Positions 23,541 to 30,157 of a stretch of 30,983 bases of DNA are shown here, in pieces. The translations under genes were made by a program, and so were the position numbers. Origin of the DNA: a virus. The notes under the pieces were generated by a model. It was not told the DNA's origin. It saw nothing but the letters and a program-made list of their open reading frames with translations, and did no database searches. The stretch is from the IMG/VR virus record IMGVR_UViG_3300006350_000069, positions 1 through 30,983 of that record; one strand, written 5' to 3'. Each line of letters begins with the position of its first letter. Position 1 is the stretch's first letter.

Positions 23541-23580
23541 CGTAATCGCCCTCCAGCGCCCTCCAGACCCGCCGAAAACC
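23541..23580 (+). promoter_or_regulatory. C-rich island with tandem decamer, possible Rho-loading site
   Basis: 20 of 40 bases are C and 7 are G, in sharp contrast to the AT-rich surroundings. It contains CGCCCTCCAG twice in direct tandem (23547-23556, 23557-23566). The C-over-G bias, many pyrimidine-C steps and lack of strong pairing resemble Rho utilisation sites, and it sits between the end of the long operon and the promoter of the next gene. The 197-nt gap up to the cobT-like promoter otherwise shows no convincing gene. Confidence 0.4.
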
Positions 23581-23646
23581 TACGATTTAAGGGTCATTAT
23601 AACAATATATTAAAAAACCCTTATATATCAACGCTAAAAAAAATTA

Positions 23647-23706
23647 AAAAAATGCTCATATTTCGCTTGACATATGTTTCAATATATGGTAGCATATGTG
23701 TATAAA
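23647..23706 (+). promoter_or_regulatory. Sigma70-like promoter module, copy 1 (cobT-like gene)
   Basis: TTGACA (23667-23672), 17-nt spacer, TAGCAT (23690-23695), preceded by an A tract and TGCTCAT. About 60 bp are repeated at 26092-26151 with 7 mismatches. TATAAATG just downstream (23701-23708) is one base off the late consensus. Confidence 0.8.
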
Positions 23707-23729
23707 TGATAAACAAAGGACACAACACT

Positions 23730-26051
23730 ATGAATTTGAACATTGATTCCAAATCTCAATTAGCAAAATTACTTGCTACAGAAAACATTACAATTCAACA
23801 CAACAATGTAGCGACTGCTTCTTTTAATTTAGAAGACAGGGTACTTACTATTCCAGTTTTTAAAAATCCTAGAGGTGCTGTTTATGATATGTTAATTGCA
23901 CACGAAGTTTCTCACGCTTTAAATACTCCTGCTGAAGAGTGGAAGAATTGTTTAAATGGTGACAATAATTTACTTGATATTAAAGATTACATAAATGTTA
24001 TTGAAGATGTTAGAATTGACAAATTAATTCAAAAGAAATATCCTGGTGTTGTACAAGATTATAAAGATGGTTTCAATATTCTTTGGAATGATGACTTCTT
24101 TAATGTTAGAAATAAGAATTTAAATACTGAATTAATGTTGATTGATAAAATCAACCTATACTTTAAATCTTCAAAACAATTAGATAGTATCAAATTTTCT
24201 AATGAAGACAAATTATTTGTAGACCTAGTTGATAGTTGTAAAACTTTTAAAGATGTTATTGAGGCTGCAAAAAAATTATCTGATTGGCAGAAAAAACAAA
24301 ATGAAAGTCTTAAAAAATTACCTGACTTTGATAGTCATCCTTTAGTAAAAATGTATGGCGAACAAGAAAAATCAGAAGAGGAAGATGATGAAAATTCACA
24401 ATCAAATTCAGATAGTAAATCATCTGACCAGAATAACGAACAAGAGAAGAGTGATTCCGATAGTCAAAACGAACCTACTAAATCAGAAGACGCAACAAAA
24501 GAAAACGGCGATGGTTCAAAAGAAACTGAAGGTGAAAAAGAAAATTCAGAAGACAAGTCTGATAAAGTAAAAAATCAATATGGTAATCCTGATGGTGCTG
24601 GTGGTGATAATGTTAAGATTAATATGCCACTTAAATCTATAACTCAAAACAATATTGACAATTCAATTCAACAAAGATATGTAGATGGTGAAAGTAGAGG
24701 TTACAATTACTTTCAAATACCTGACGCAAATTTAGATGAGATTGTTTATTCTAATAAGAACTGGTTAAAAGTTAATAACGAATATATGGTTAAACACCAT
24801 AGTAAAAATGCTATTAATCAAAACTTTGAAGAATACAAAAAATTCAAAAGAGATAGTAAGGCAACTATTTCATACCTTGTTAAAGAGTTTGAAATGAAGA
24901 AATCTGCTGAAGGTTACAAGAGGCAGACTACTGACAAGACTGGAATTATTGACCCACTTAAATTACACAAATACAAAATATCAGAAGACATATTTAAAAG
25001 ACTATCAGTAATACCTGACGCTAAAAACCACGGGATGATTTTATTACTTGATTGGTCAGGTAGTATGTCAAATTGTATTGGCAAGACGGTTGACCAATTA
25101 TTACAATTAGTTTGGTTCTGTAAACAAATTAATATACCTTTTAAAGTATATTTCTTTTCAGATAGAATACAAAATGCTTCTTGGAATGAAAGAAGATTTG
25201 ACGCAAAAGAGAATAAGAAAACTTGTTTTAAATTCAAAGCAGGTGATAGTGTGTTTGAAGCATTTAATTTAGTTGAGATTGCTAATCATACTATTAAAAA
25301 ACAAAAATTAGACCAATCATTATTTTACTTATATGCTTATGGTAAGTATTACAATGACAATTATTCATATAGAAGAAACTTGGAATACATTGAAAGATTA
25401 TATCCGCCTAGTGAGTTTCATCTTTCTTCTACTCCTTTGAACGAGGCACTTGCTACTATGTACAAGATTGTTCCTTTGTTTAAAACAAAGTATCAAGTGT
25501 CTAAACTTTCATTAATTACTTTAACTGATGGTCATAGTAATAGAGATAACAAAGGTAACTTTATGACCGTTGATGGTGTTGTTAGAGAAATGCCTGAAAG
25601 AGGTTATGGTTCGCAAGGTATCTTAAAATTATCTAAAGGAAAAGAAATTAAAGGTCAAGGTGGTACAACAGGATTATTACTGACTGGACTTAAAAAGAAA
25701 TTTGGTATTACTACTATCGGTTTCTTTATTTTAAAATCTAGTAGAAGATGGGAGTTTGATAGATACGCATTATCTCAAAGACAACATAAATTATCTTGGG
25801 AATTGCAAGACCAGATTAAACTTAAAGTTAGAGCAGAATATAATAAACACAAAGCTGCTTCAGTTGAAGCATATGGTTATAACGAATTTTATCTAATCAA
25901 TGGTAAAGATATGCAAGTACAAAATGCTAACCTAGATGAGATAAAAGAAGACGCTAAAAAAGGTGATATCAGAAGAGCGTTTAGTAAATCAATGAAACAA
26001 AGAACCGTTTCCAGAGTATTATTAAACAAATTTATTAAACAGGTCGCCTAG
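23730..26051 (+). CDS. CobT-like VWA protein with N-terminal HExxH metallopeptidase motif
   Basis: 773 residues from ATG 23730, which has AAAGGA upstream; an in-frame ATG at 23706 is too close to the promoter start point. N-terminal part: LIAHEVSHALNTP with zinc motif H58-E59-x-x-H62. Residues about 210-290 are a Ser/Glu/Lys/Asp-rich linker, like the acidic region of CobT. C-terminal VWA domain: LLLDWSGSMSN gives the MIDAS DxSxS (Asp441, Ser443, Ser445), with a later LTDGHSN acidic site. The partner AAA+ ATPase is the next gene. This layout matches AAA+/VWA chelatase or chaperone pairs; here a role in cobalt chelation is doubtful since no other cobalamin gene is present. Confidence 0.85.
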   Translation: MNLNIDSKSQLAKLLATENITIQHNNVATASFNLEDRVLTIPVFKNPRGAVYDMLIAHEVSHALNTPAEEWKNCLNGDNNLLDIKDYINVIEDVRIDKLIQKKYPGVVQDYKDGFNILWNDDFFNVRNKNLNTELMLIDKINLYFKSSKQLDSIKFSNEDKLFVDLVDSCKTFKDVIEAAKKLSDWQKKQNESLKKLPDFDSHPLVKMYGEQEKSEEEDDENSQSNSDSKSSDQNNEQEKSDSDSQNEPTKSEDATKENGDGSKETEGEKENSEDKSDKVKNQYGNPDGAGGDNVKINMPLKSITQNNIDNSIQQRYVDGESRGYNYFQIPDANLDEIVYSNKNWLKVNNEYMVKHHSKNAINQNFEEYKKFKRDSKATISYLVKEFEMKKSAEGYKRQTTDKTGIIDPLKLHKYKISEDIFKRLSVIPDAKNHGMILLLDWSGSMSNCIGKTVDQLLQLVWFCKQINIPFKVYFFSDRIQNASWNERRFDAKENKKTCFKFKAGDSVFEAFNLVEIANHTIKKQKLDQSLFYLYAYGKYYNDNYSYRRNLEYIERLYPPSEFHLSSTPLNEALATMYKIVPLFKTKYQVSKLSLITLTDGHSNRDNKGNFMTVDGVVREMPERGYGSQGILKLSKGKEIKGQGGTTGLLLTGLKKKFGITTIGFFILKSSRRWEFDRYALSQRQHKLSWELQDQIKLKVRAEYNKHKAASVEAYGYNEFYLINGKDMQVQNANLDEIKEDAKKGDIRRAFSKSMKQRTVSRVLLNKFIKQVA

Positions 26052-26091
26052 TATATGCAAAAAGCGTTGATATATATGACAAAAAAACTTG

Positions 26092-26151
26092 AAAAAATGC
26101 TCATTTTTTGCTTGACATATGTATCAAAATATGGTAGCATATATACATAAA
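26092..26151 (+). promoter_or_regulatory. Sigma70-like promoter module, copy 2 (cobS-like gene)
   Basis: TTGACA (26112-26117), 17-nt spacer, TAGCAT (26135-26140). Fifty-three of 60 positions equal copy 1, including the non-consensus -10 and the upstream A tract plus TGCTCAT. The gene has AAAGGAG before its ATG. Confidence 0.82.
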
Positions 26152-26173
26152 CTAAAAAAAGGAGAACTACATT

Positions 26174-27424
26174 ATGTTAACTTTGAACACTAAACAAAAA
26201 GAGTTTGTTGACGCTGCCCAAAAGATGTACAACAAACCTACTTTGAATAACGAGGAGTTATTGAAAGTATCCAAGTCTCTTGGAATGAATTTCAAACCAC
26301 AATGGTTGGTAAGAAATCCTGAATTGAGAGTTGGTAGAGGCGAATATAAATTGCCTTTAGACGGTATCCCTGCCGTTGATCCTGTATCTAATGACAAAGT
26401 TTTGTCTGATACAAATACTTCAACTAAAGTTGAGAAGAAACCAGAAGTTGTTTCTGAAACACAATCAGAAGCTGCTTATGTGATTTCATCTTTACAAGGT
26501 GATATTGTTCCACAAAAAGACAATGGCTTCGTTTCATTTGGTAACCATCCAGATGTAAGAAGTATTGTTAAATCAAAAAGATTTTATCCGATATTCATTA
26601 CTGGTCTTTCTGGTAACGGTAAGACTTTTTCTGTTGTTCAGGCTTGTGCCGAGAGTAAGAGAGAAATGATTAGGGTAAACATTACTATTGAAACAGACGA
26701 GGACGATTTACTTGGCGGTTACAGACTTAAAGATGGTCAAACCGTGTGGCAGAATGGTCCTGTTATTGAGGCAATGGAGAGAGGTGCAATATTGCTCCTT
26801 GATGAGATTGACCTTGCGTCTAATAAGATAATGTGTTTACAACCAATCCTAGAAGGTAATGGTGTCTATGTTAAAAAGATAAACAAGTTTGTTAAACCTG
26901 CTCAAGGTTTCAATGTTGTTGCAACTGCTAACACTAAAGGTCAAGGTAGTGAAGACGGCAAGTTTATCGGTACTAACATATTGAACGAAGCGTTCCTGGA
27001 AAGATTTCCAGTTACCTTTGAACAGAAATATCCTGCTGTAAAAACAGAGCAGAAAATTCTTAACAACACTCTTGCTGCCGCTGGCAAAAAAGATGAAAAG
27101 TATGTTGAGAAGTTATCAACTTGGGCTGATGTAATCAGAAAAACCTACTTTGATGGTGGGGTTGATGAGATTATATCAACAAGAAGATTAGTCCACATTG
27201 TTCAAGCATATTCAATCTTCGGTAATAAGATGAAGGCAATTGAATTGTGTACTAATAGATTTGATGATGATACAAAAGCTTCTTTTGTTGACTTGTATAC
27301 TAAAGTGGATGCTGGGGCAACTGCCGAAAGTATCGCTGAAGAACAAAAGGCTGAAGCCTTGAAAGCTCAACAAATGATGTCCAATGATAGTGAGGAAGAA
27401 GAGGACGAGGAAGAACTTGTTTAA
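26174..27424 (+). CDS. cobS: CobS-like MoxR-family AAA+ ATPase
   Basis: 416 residues. Core AAA+ domain at about 135-330: Walker A GLSGNGKT (144-151), EDDLLGGYRL, Walker B LLLDEID (Asp210, Glu211), sensor block FNVVATANT, and the arginine-containing FLERFPVTFE. GGYRLKDGQTVWQNGPVIEA is the typical CobS/MoxR insertion. N-terminal 130 residues and the extremely acidic C-terminal tail are less conserved. Called cobS in cyanophages, where it was proposed to assist cobalamin synthesis; in this window the adjacent CobT-like VWA-peptidase protein suggests a two-part remodelling machine. Followed by a strong terminator. Confidence 0.93.
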   Translation: MLTLNTKQKEFVDAAQKMYNKPTLNNEELLKVSKSLGMNFKPQWLVRNPELRVGRGEYKLPLDGIPAVDPVSNDKVLSDTNTSTKVEKKPEVVSETQSEAAYVISSLQGDIVPQKDNGFVSFGNHPDVRSIVKSKRFYPIFITGLSGNGKTFSVVQACAESKREMIRVNITIETDEDDLLGGYRLKDGQTVWQNGPVIEAMERGAILLLDEIDLASNKIMCLQPILEGNGVYVKKINKFVKPAQGFNVVATANTKGQGSEDGKFIGTNILNEAFLERFPVTFEQKYPAVKTEQKILNNTLAAAGKKDEKYVEKLSTWADVIRKTYFDGGVDEIISTRRLVHIVQAYSIFGNKMKAIELCTNRFDDDTKASFVDLYTKVDAGATAESIAEEQKAEALKAQQMMSNDSEEEEDEEELV

Positions 27425-27452
27425 TTCTAAATCTATCCATAGTGTGGTCCTT

Positions 27453-27484
27453 GGAGAGGCGTGTAGTGGCGCCTCTCCTTTTTT
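27453..27484 (+). terminator. Strong rho-independent terminator after the cobS-like gene
   Basis: Perfect 9-bp GC-rich stem GGAGAGGCG / CGCCTCTCC around an 8-nt loop, followed by six Ts. Separates the AAA+/VWA module from the DUF3310-S21-Hsp20 region. Confidence 0.95.
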
Positions 27485-27514
27485 ACCATACTATATAAAC
27501 ACAAAGAGGACTAT

Positions 27515-27823
27515 ATGAAATATAATGAAGATACAATATTAGATGAGATAAAAAGTTATATAAAGAAAACATATGGAGAGCATTACTCTTCAACTAAAGA
27601 TGGATTTCAAGTCCAAGATATGTTAAGACATTTAAACATAGATAAGGACTTCTGTCAATCAAATGCGATTAAATACCTATGCAGATATGGTAAGAAAGCA
27701 GGCAGAAATAAAATGGATTTATTTAAGGCAATACACTACATAGTTTTATTACTAGATAGTGAAGACAAGTCTAACAAAAAACCAGATGTTGGTATTGATG
27801 TAGACGCTTTTAATGGTAGTTAA
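27515..27823 (+). CDS. DUF3310-like protein
   Basis: 102 residues. The block FQVQDMLRHLNIDKDFCQSN, then AIKYLCRYGKKAGRNKMDLF and KAIHYIVLLL, matches the DUF3310 pattern (F-x-V-x-D...N-x-x-K-Y-x-x-R-x-G-x-K...D-L-x-K-A-x-x-Y), common in phages and sometimes labelled nucleotide-kinase-like without proof. Ribosome site AGAGGA before the ATG. The stop codon is part of the next gene's AAGGAGG, so bS21 translation is probably coupled to it. Confidence 0.82.
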   Translation: MKYNEDTILDEIKSYIKKTYGEHYSSTKDGFQVQDMLRHLNIDKDFCQSNAIKYLCRYGKKAGRNKMDLFKAIHYIVLLLDSEDKSNKKPDVGIDVDAFNGS

Positions 27824-27836
27824 GGAGGTAATGTAA

Positions 27837-28046
27837 GTGAGTATAACGGTTGTTGTAAGAAATAATAACTTGGAACAAGCAATGCGTGTACTAAAAAAGA
27901 AGGTACAAAAAGCAGGTCTTGTTAAAGAGTTGAGACAAAGGCAATATTATGAAAAGCCTTGCGATAAAAGAAATCGTAAAAAGAAAGAAATGACTGCTGC
28001 CTGGAAGAAAAAACAGAAGAAGTTAAAAGCACAAAGAGGTTATTAA
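27837..28046 (+). CDS. rpsU: Ribosomal protein bS21 homologue
   Basis: 69 residues beginning at GTG. Matches bacterial bS21 along the whole length: VVVRNNNLEQAMRVLKKKVQ, KAGLVKELRQRQYYEKP (E. coli has ...LAEVRRREFYEKP), then a Lys/Arg-rich tail. bS21 sits next to the anti-Shine-Dalgarno end of 16S rRNA and affects start selection. Phage-encoded bS21 is known from marine phages including pelagiphages and is thought to bias host ribosomes to phage mRNA. Start chosen because AAGGAGGT lies 8 nt upstream; the ATG six bases earlier is followed at once by TAA. The gene upstream of a large noncoding interval. Confidence 0.95.
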   Translation: MSITVVVRNNNLEQAMRVLKKKVQKAGLVKELRQRQYYEKPCDKRNRKKKEMTAAWKKKQKKLKAQRGY

Positions 28047-28050
28047 CGGA

Positions 28051-28242
28051 TTTTACGCCGTATATATATTATACTAGGCTGTTCGTAAGTCCTAGTGAGG
28101 CGTAAAAGGTTGCCGCTACCAGATTTTAAAAATCAAATGCGGTGTCGCTGTTGTATGTTTGGGATTAGTCCCTTTGTTCAACAACTAAAAAAAGAACAAA
28201 AGCGCTAGAGTTTTGGCTGTATACTCTTTAAAGAAACAGCCA
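28051..28242 (+). ncRNA. Candidate structured RNA between rpsU and hsp20
   Basis: No convincing ORF in 297 nt. Instead there are nested inverted repeats. TTTTACGCC (28051-28059) pairs with GGCGTAAAA (28099-28107), enclosing two small hairpins GTATA/TATAC (28060-28074) and TAGG/CCTA (28075-28094), which makes a three-way junction. Further stems follow: GATTT/AAATC (28122-28134), GTTGT/ACAAC (28150-28154, 28181-28185) around GGGA/TCCC, and TGGCTGT/ACAGCCA (28214-28242). It does not fit a tRNA, tmRNA or hammerhead on inspection. Could be a 3' UTR element of rpsU, an independent small RNA or a processed leader. Confidence 0.45.
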
Positions 28243-28243
28243 C

Positions 28244-28275
28244 TTGACATTTATATAATAGTGATTATATAAATA
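28244..28275 (+). promoter_or_regulatory. Overlapping sigma70-like and late promoters for hsp20
   Basis: TTGACA (28244-28249) with a 16-nt spacer to TATATA (28266-28271). Overlapping the -10 is an exact late box TATAAATA (28268-28275). Both would start transcription a few bases on, next to the hairpin at 28281. Confidence 0.7.
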
Positions 28276-28280
28276 ATAAT

Positions 28281-28300
28281 GACACGCCTTATAGGGTGTC
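28281..28300 (+). promoter_or_regulatory. 5'-proximal hairpin in the hsp20 leader
   Basis: GACAC, bulged G, CC, loop TTATA, GG, GTGTC: a 7-bp stem that would form within the first few bases of the hsp20 transcript. It does not mask the AAGGAGG at 28331. A 5' hairpin of this kind can stabilise mRNA. Confidence 0.5.
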
Positions 28301-28343
28301 GTAATATAAAGAAAATAACTTTGCTTAATAAAGGAGGTTAGAA

Positions 28344-28784
28344 ATGACACATAAAGCACTATCTATTTTCAATCAATTAAGACCAGTATCAGTAGGATTT
28401 GATAATGTCTTTGACCATTTTGAACAAATGTTTGAAGGCGATATGTTATCAAGTATGCCTAGTTTTCCACATTACAATATTGTGAAAACTGATAAGAACA
28501 AGTACGATATAGAAATCGCTCTTGCTGGTTATTCAAAAAAAGACATTGAAGTAAACCTTGAAGAAGGTGTACTATCAATTAAATCAAAAAAAGAAGACAA
28601 AGAAGAAACTAAAGATGGCGAAGTAATCCATAAAGGTATCGCTAAAAGGTATTTTTCTAAATCTTTCACAATCGCTGATGATGTAGAAGTCAAAGGTGCC
28701 GAGTTGAAAGACGGTCTTTTAAAGGTATCTATGGAAAGAATTATCCCTGACCATAAGAAACCTAGAAATATTGCGATTAAGTAA
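28344..28784 (+). CDS. hsp20: Small heat shock protein Hsp20 (alpha-crystallin family)
   Basis: 146 residues, with the alpha-crystallin domain at about 40-140. YNIVKTDKNKYDIEIALAGY is the IbpA-type domain start, KKDIEVNLEEGVLSIKSKK the central strands, GIAKRYFSKSFTIADDVEV the following strands, and LKDGLLKVSMER the G-x-L-type end block; C-terminal KPRNIAIK carries the I-x-I anchor motif. ATP-independent holdase chaperone, nearly universal in T4-like cyanophages and present in marine relatives, possibly helping capsid assembly or host-protein stability. AAGGAGG just before the ATG, stronger than most genes here. Confidence 0.96.
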   Translation: MTHKALSIFNQLRPVSVGFDNVFDHFEQMFEGDMLSSMPSFPHYNIVKTDKNKYDIEIALAGYSKKDIEVNLEEGVLSIKSKKEDKEETKDGEVIHKGIAKRYFSKSFTIADDVEVKGAELKDGLLKVSMERIIPDHKKPRNIAIK

Positions 28785-28795
28785 TATTTAAATAG

Positions 28796-28821
28796 ATAGT
28801 CTGGCCTTCGGGCCAGGCTAT
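28796..28821 (+). terminator. Stable C(TTCG)G hairpin after hsp20, no U tract
   Basis: ATAGTCTGGCC pairs with GGCCAGGCTAT (11 bp with one G-U) around a TTCG tetraloop, as in the unusually stable hairpins known from T4 mRNAs. No T run follows; the next bases are the -35 box of the peroxiredoxin promoter. Likely an mRNA 3' end or processing barrier, perhaps a weak terminator. Confidence 0.6.
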
Positions 28822-28849
28822 TGACAATCCTACCACAATTTGATATATT
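28821..28849 (+). promoter_or_regulatory. Sigma70-like promoter for the peroxiredoxin gene
   Basis: TTGACA, 17-nt spacer, TATATT. The -35 shares its first base with the hairpin above. A GGAG ribosome site lies upstream of the ATG at 28890. Confidence 0.8.
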
Positions 28850-28889
28850 CTTTGAATTGATTTGTTAAATTATAATATGGAGAAAATAT

Positions 28890-29429
28890 ATGCAAGGAAT
28901 GAAAATCCCAAAGGTTACATTTAGAGTTAGAGTTGGTGACGAAGAACCAACAGACGGCGGCTGTGCAATCGGTGGCGAGTGGAAGAATATGACAACAGAC
29001 GATTACTTCAAAGGTAAGCGTGTTGTTCTTTTCTCTCTCCCAGGTGCATTTACGCCAACTTGTTCTTCACAACAACTTCCATCTTTTGAAAAGGAGTATG
29101 GTCAGTTAAAACTGCTAGCTGTTGATGAAGTTTATTGTGTATCTGTTAATGACAGCTATGTAATGAACGCTTGGGCAAAACATATGGGTATTGAAAGTGT
29201 CAAATTAATACCAGATGGCTCAGGAAATTTTACACGATTTATGGGTATGCTTATAGGTAAGAACCATCTAGGTTTTGGTATGAGGTCTTGGAGATATATG
29301 GCTGTTATCAATGACGGAGTTGTTGAGAAATGGTGGCAAGAACCAGGAATTAATAACGAAGGATTAGATGATGACCCTTACTTTGAAAGTACACCTAAAA
29401 ATGTTATTGACTATTTACGAAATAATTAG
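28890..29429 (+). CDS. Peroxiredoxin (Prx5/AhpC-TSA type)
   Basis: 179 residues. Reduces hydrogen peroxide and organic peroxides through a peroxidatic Cys. Active-site signature PGAFTPTC at 51-58 is the Prx5 form, with Thr55 and Cys58, followed by SSQQLPSFEKEY. Later blocks DEVYCVSVNDSYVMNAWAKH and LIPDGSGNFTRFMGM match the Prx5 family. Arg in FGMRSWRYMAVINDG fits the catalytic Arg. Length is close to bacterial Prx5-like proteins. Has its own promoter, so it is an independent early/middle gene. ATG 28899 is a possible alternative start. Confidence 0.93.
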   Translation: MQGMKIPKVTFRVRVGDEEPTDGGCAIGGEWKNMTTDDYFKGKRVVLFSLPGAFTPTCSSQQLPSFEKEYGQLKLLAVDEVYCVSVNDSYVMNAWAKHMGIESVKLIPDGSGNFTRFMGMLIGKNHLGFGMRSWRYMAVINDGVVEKWWQEPGINNEGLDDDPYFESTPKNVIDYLRNN

Positions 29430-29436
29430 TCGCCTA

Positions 29437-29465
29437 TTGACAAAGGACCCACACTATTATATAAT
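29437..29465 (+). promoter_or_regulatory. Consensus sigma70 promoter for the sliding clamp gene
   Basis: TTGACA, 17-nt spacer, TATAAT: a perfect match with optimal spacing, followed by AAGGAG and the clamp ATG 27 nt beyond the -10. Strongest host-type promoter in the window. Confidence 0.95.
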
Positions 29466-29491
29466 GAAAACAATTAAGGAGAAACTTTATT

Positions 29492-30157
29492 ATGAACCTA
29501 TCTAACGATACAATCGCAATACTAAAAAACTTTGCGAATATTAATCAGAATATTCTGGTTAAACCTGGTGAGAAATTAAATACAATTTCTACTATGAAAA
29601 ACATACTGGCAACTGCTAGTGTTAAAGAAACCTTTGAGCAAGAATTTGCAATATATGACTTGCCAGAGTTTTTAAGAACTTTAGATTTATTTGAAACTCC
29701 AACATTGAAGTTTAATGGTGGGACAAGTGTAGGTATATCTGGAAAAGACGGTAAGTCTTCTAGTAAATATACTTTCGCTGATAAATCTGTTATTGTTGCA
29801 CCTACAAAAACAATAACAATGCCTGATACAGAAATCGCATTTAAATTAACCAAAGACAACTTATCTAAATTAATGAAAGGTGTGGTTACTCTTAACTTGC
29901 CTGACATTGAAGTTATCGGTAATGGTAGTACAATTTCATTAGTCGCTAATGATAGAAAAAACAAAGCGTCTAATAAGTTTAGTATTGATATCGGTACAAC
30001 TGATAAGAACTTCAAAGCGTACTTCAAAGCAGAAAACTTTAAAATGATTGAAGACGATTATGATGTTGTTGTTTCAAAACAGAAGATAAGTCATTTTGTT
30101 GCGAGACAAAAACCAGTACAATATTGGATTGCATTAGAACCTGAAAGTGAGTTTTAA
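29492..30157 (+). CDS. 45: Sliding clamp (T4 gp45-like)
   Basis: 221 residues (T4 gp45: 228). Trimeric DNA clamp that tethers the polymerase and also activates gp55-dependent late transcription. Similar to T4 gp45 at the N-terminus (LSNDTIAILKNFANINQNIL; T4 has LSKDTTALLKNFATIN), at FAIYDLPEFL and at the VVAPTKTI strand. The C-terminal strand QYWIALEPESEF fits T4's VVALEADSTHDF. Its stop overlaps the ATG of the small membrane ORF. Confidence 0.95.
   Translation: MNLSNDTIAILKNFANINQNILVKPGEKLNTISTMKNILATASVKETFEQEFAIYDLPEFLRTLDLFETPTLKFNGGTSVGISGKDGKSSSKYTFADKSVIVAPTKTITMPDTEIAFKLTKDNLSKLMKGVVTLNLPDIEVIGNGSTISLVANDRKNKASNKFSIDIGTTDKNFKAYFKAENFKMIEDDYDVVVSKQKISHFVARQKPVQYWIALEPESEF

Noticed and set aside
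23466-23705. 79-residue plus-strand ORF after the methyltransferase
   Set aside because: It overlaps the methyltransferase end, the C-rich island and the promoter module, and its protein looks random (Pro/Arg run, then Ile/Lys run).
23706-23729. Upstream ATG of the cobT-like gene
   Set aside because: Starts within a few bases of the predicted transcript start and has no ribosome site; ATG 23730 has AAAGGA at good distance.
24355-24570. 71-residue Lys/Gln-rich ORF inside the cobT-like gene
   Set aside because: Shadow of the acidic low-complexity linker in another frame.
28051-28107. Hammerhead ribozyme or tRNA reading of the three-way junction
   Set aside because: The conserved CUGAUGA and GAAA core of hammerheads is absent, and no T-arm with TTCRA loop and 7-bp acceptor could be drawn.
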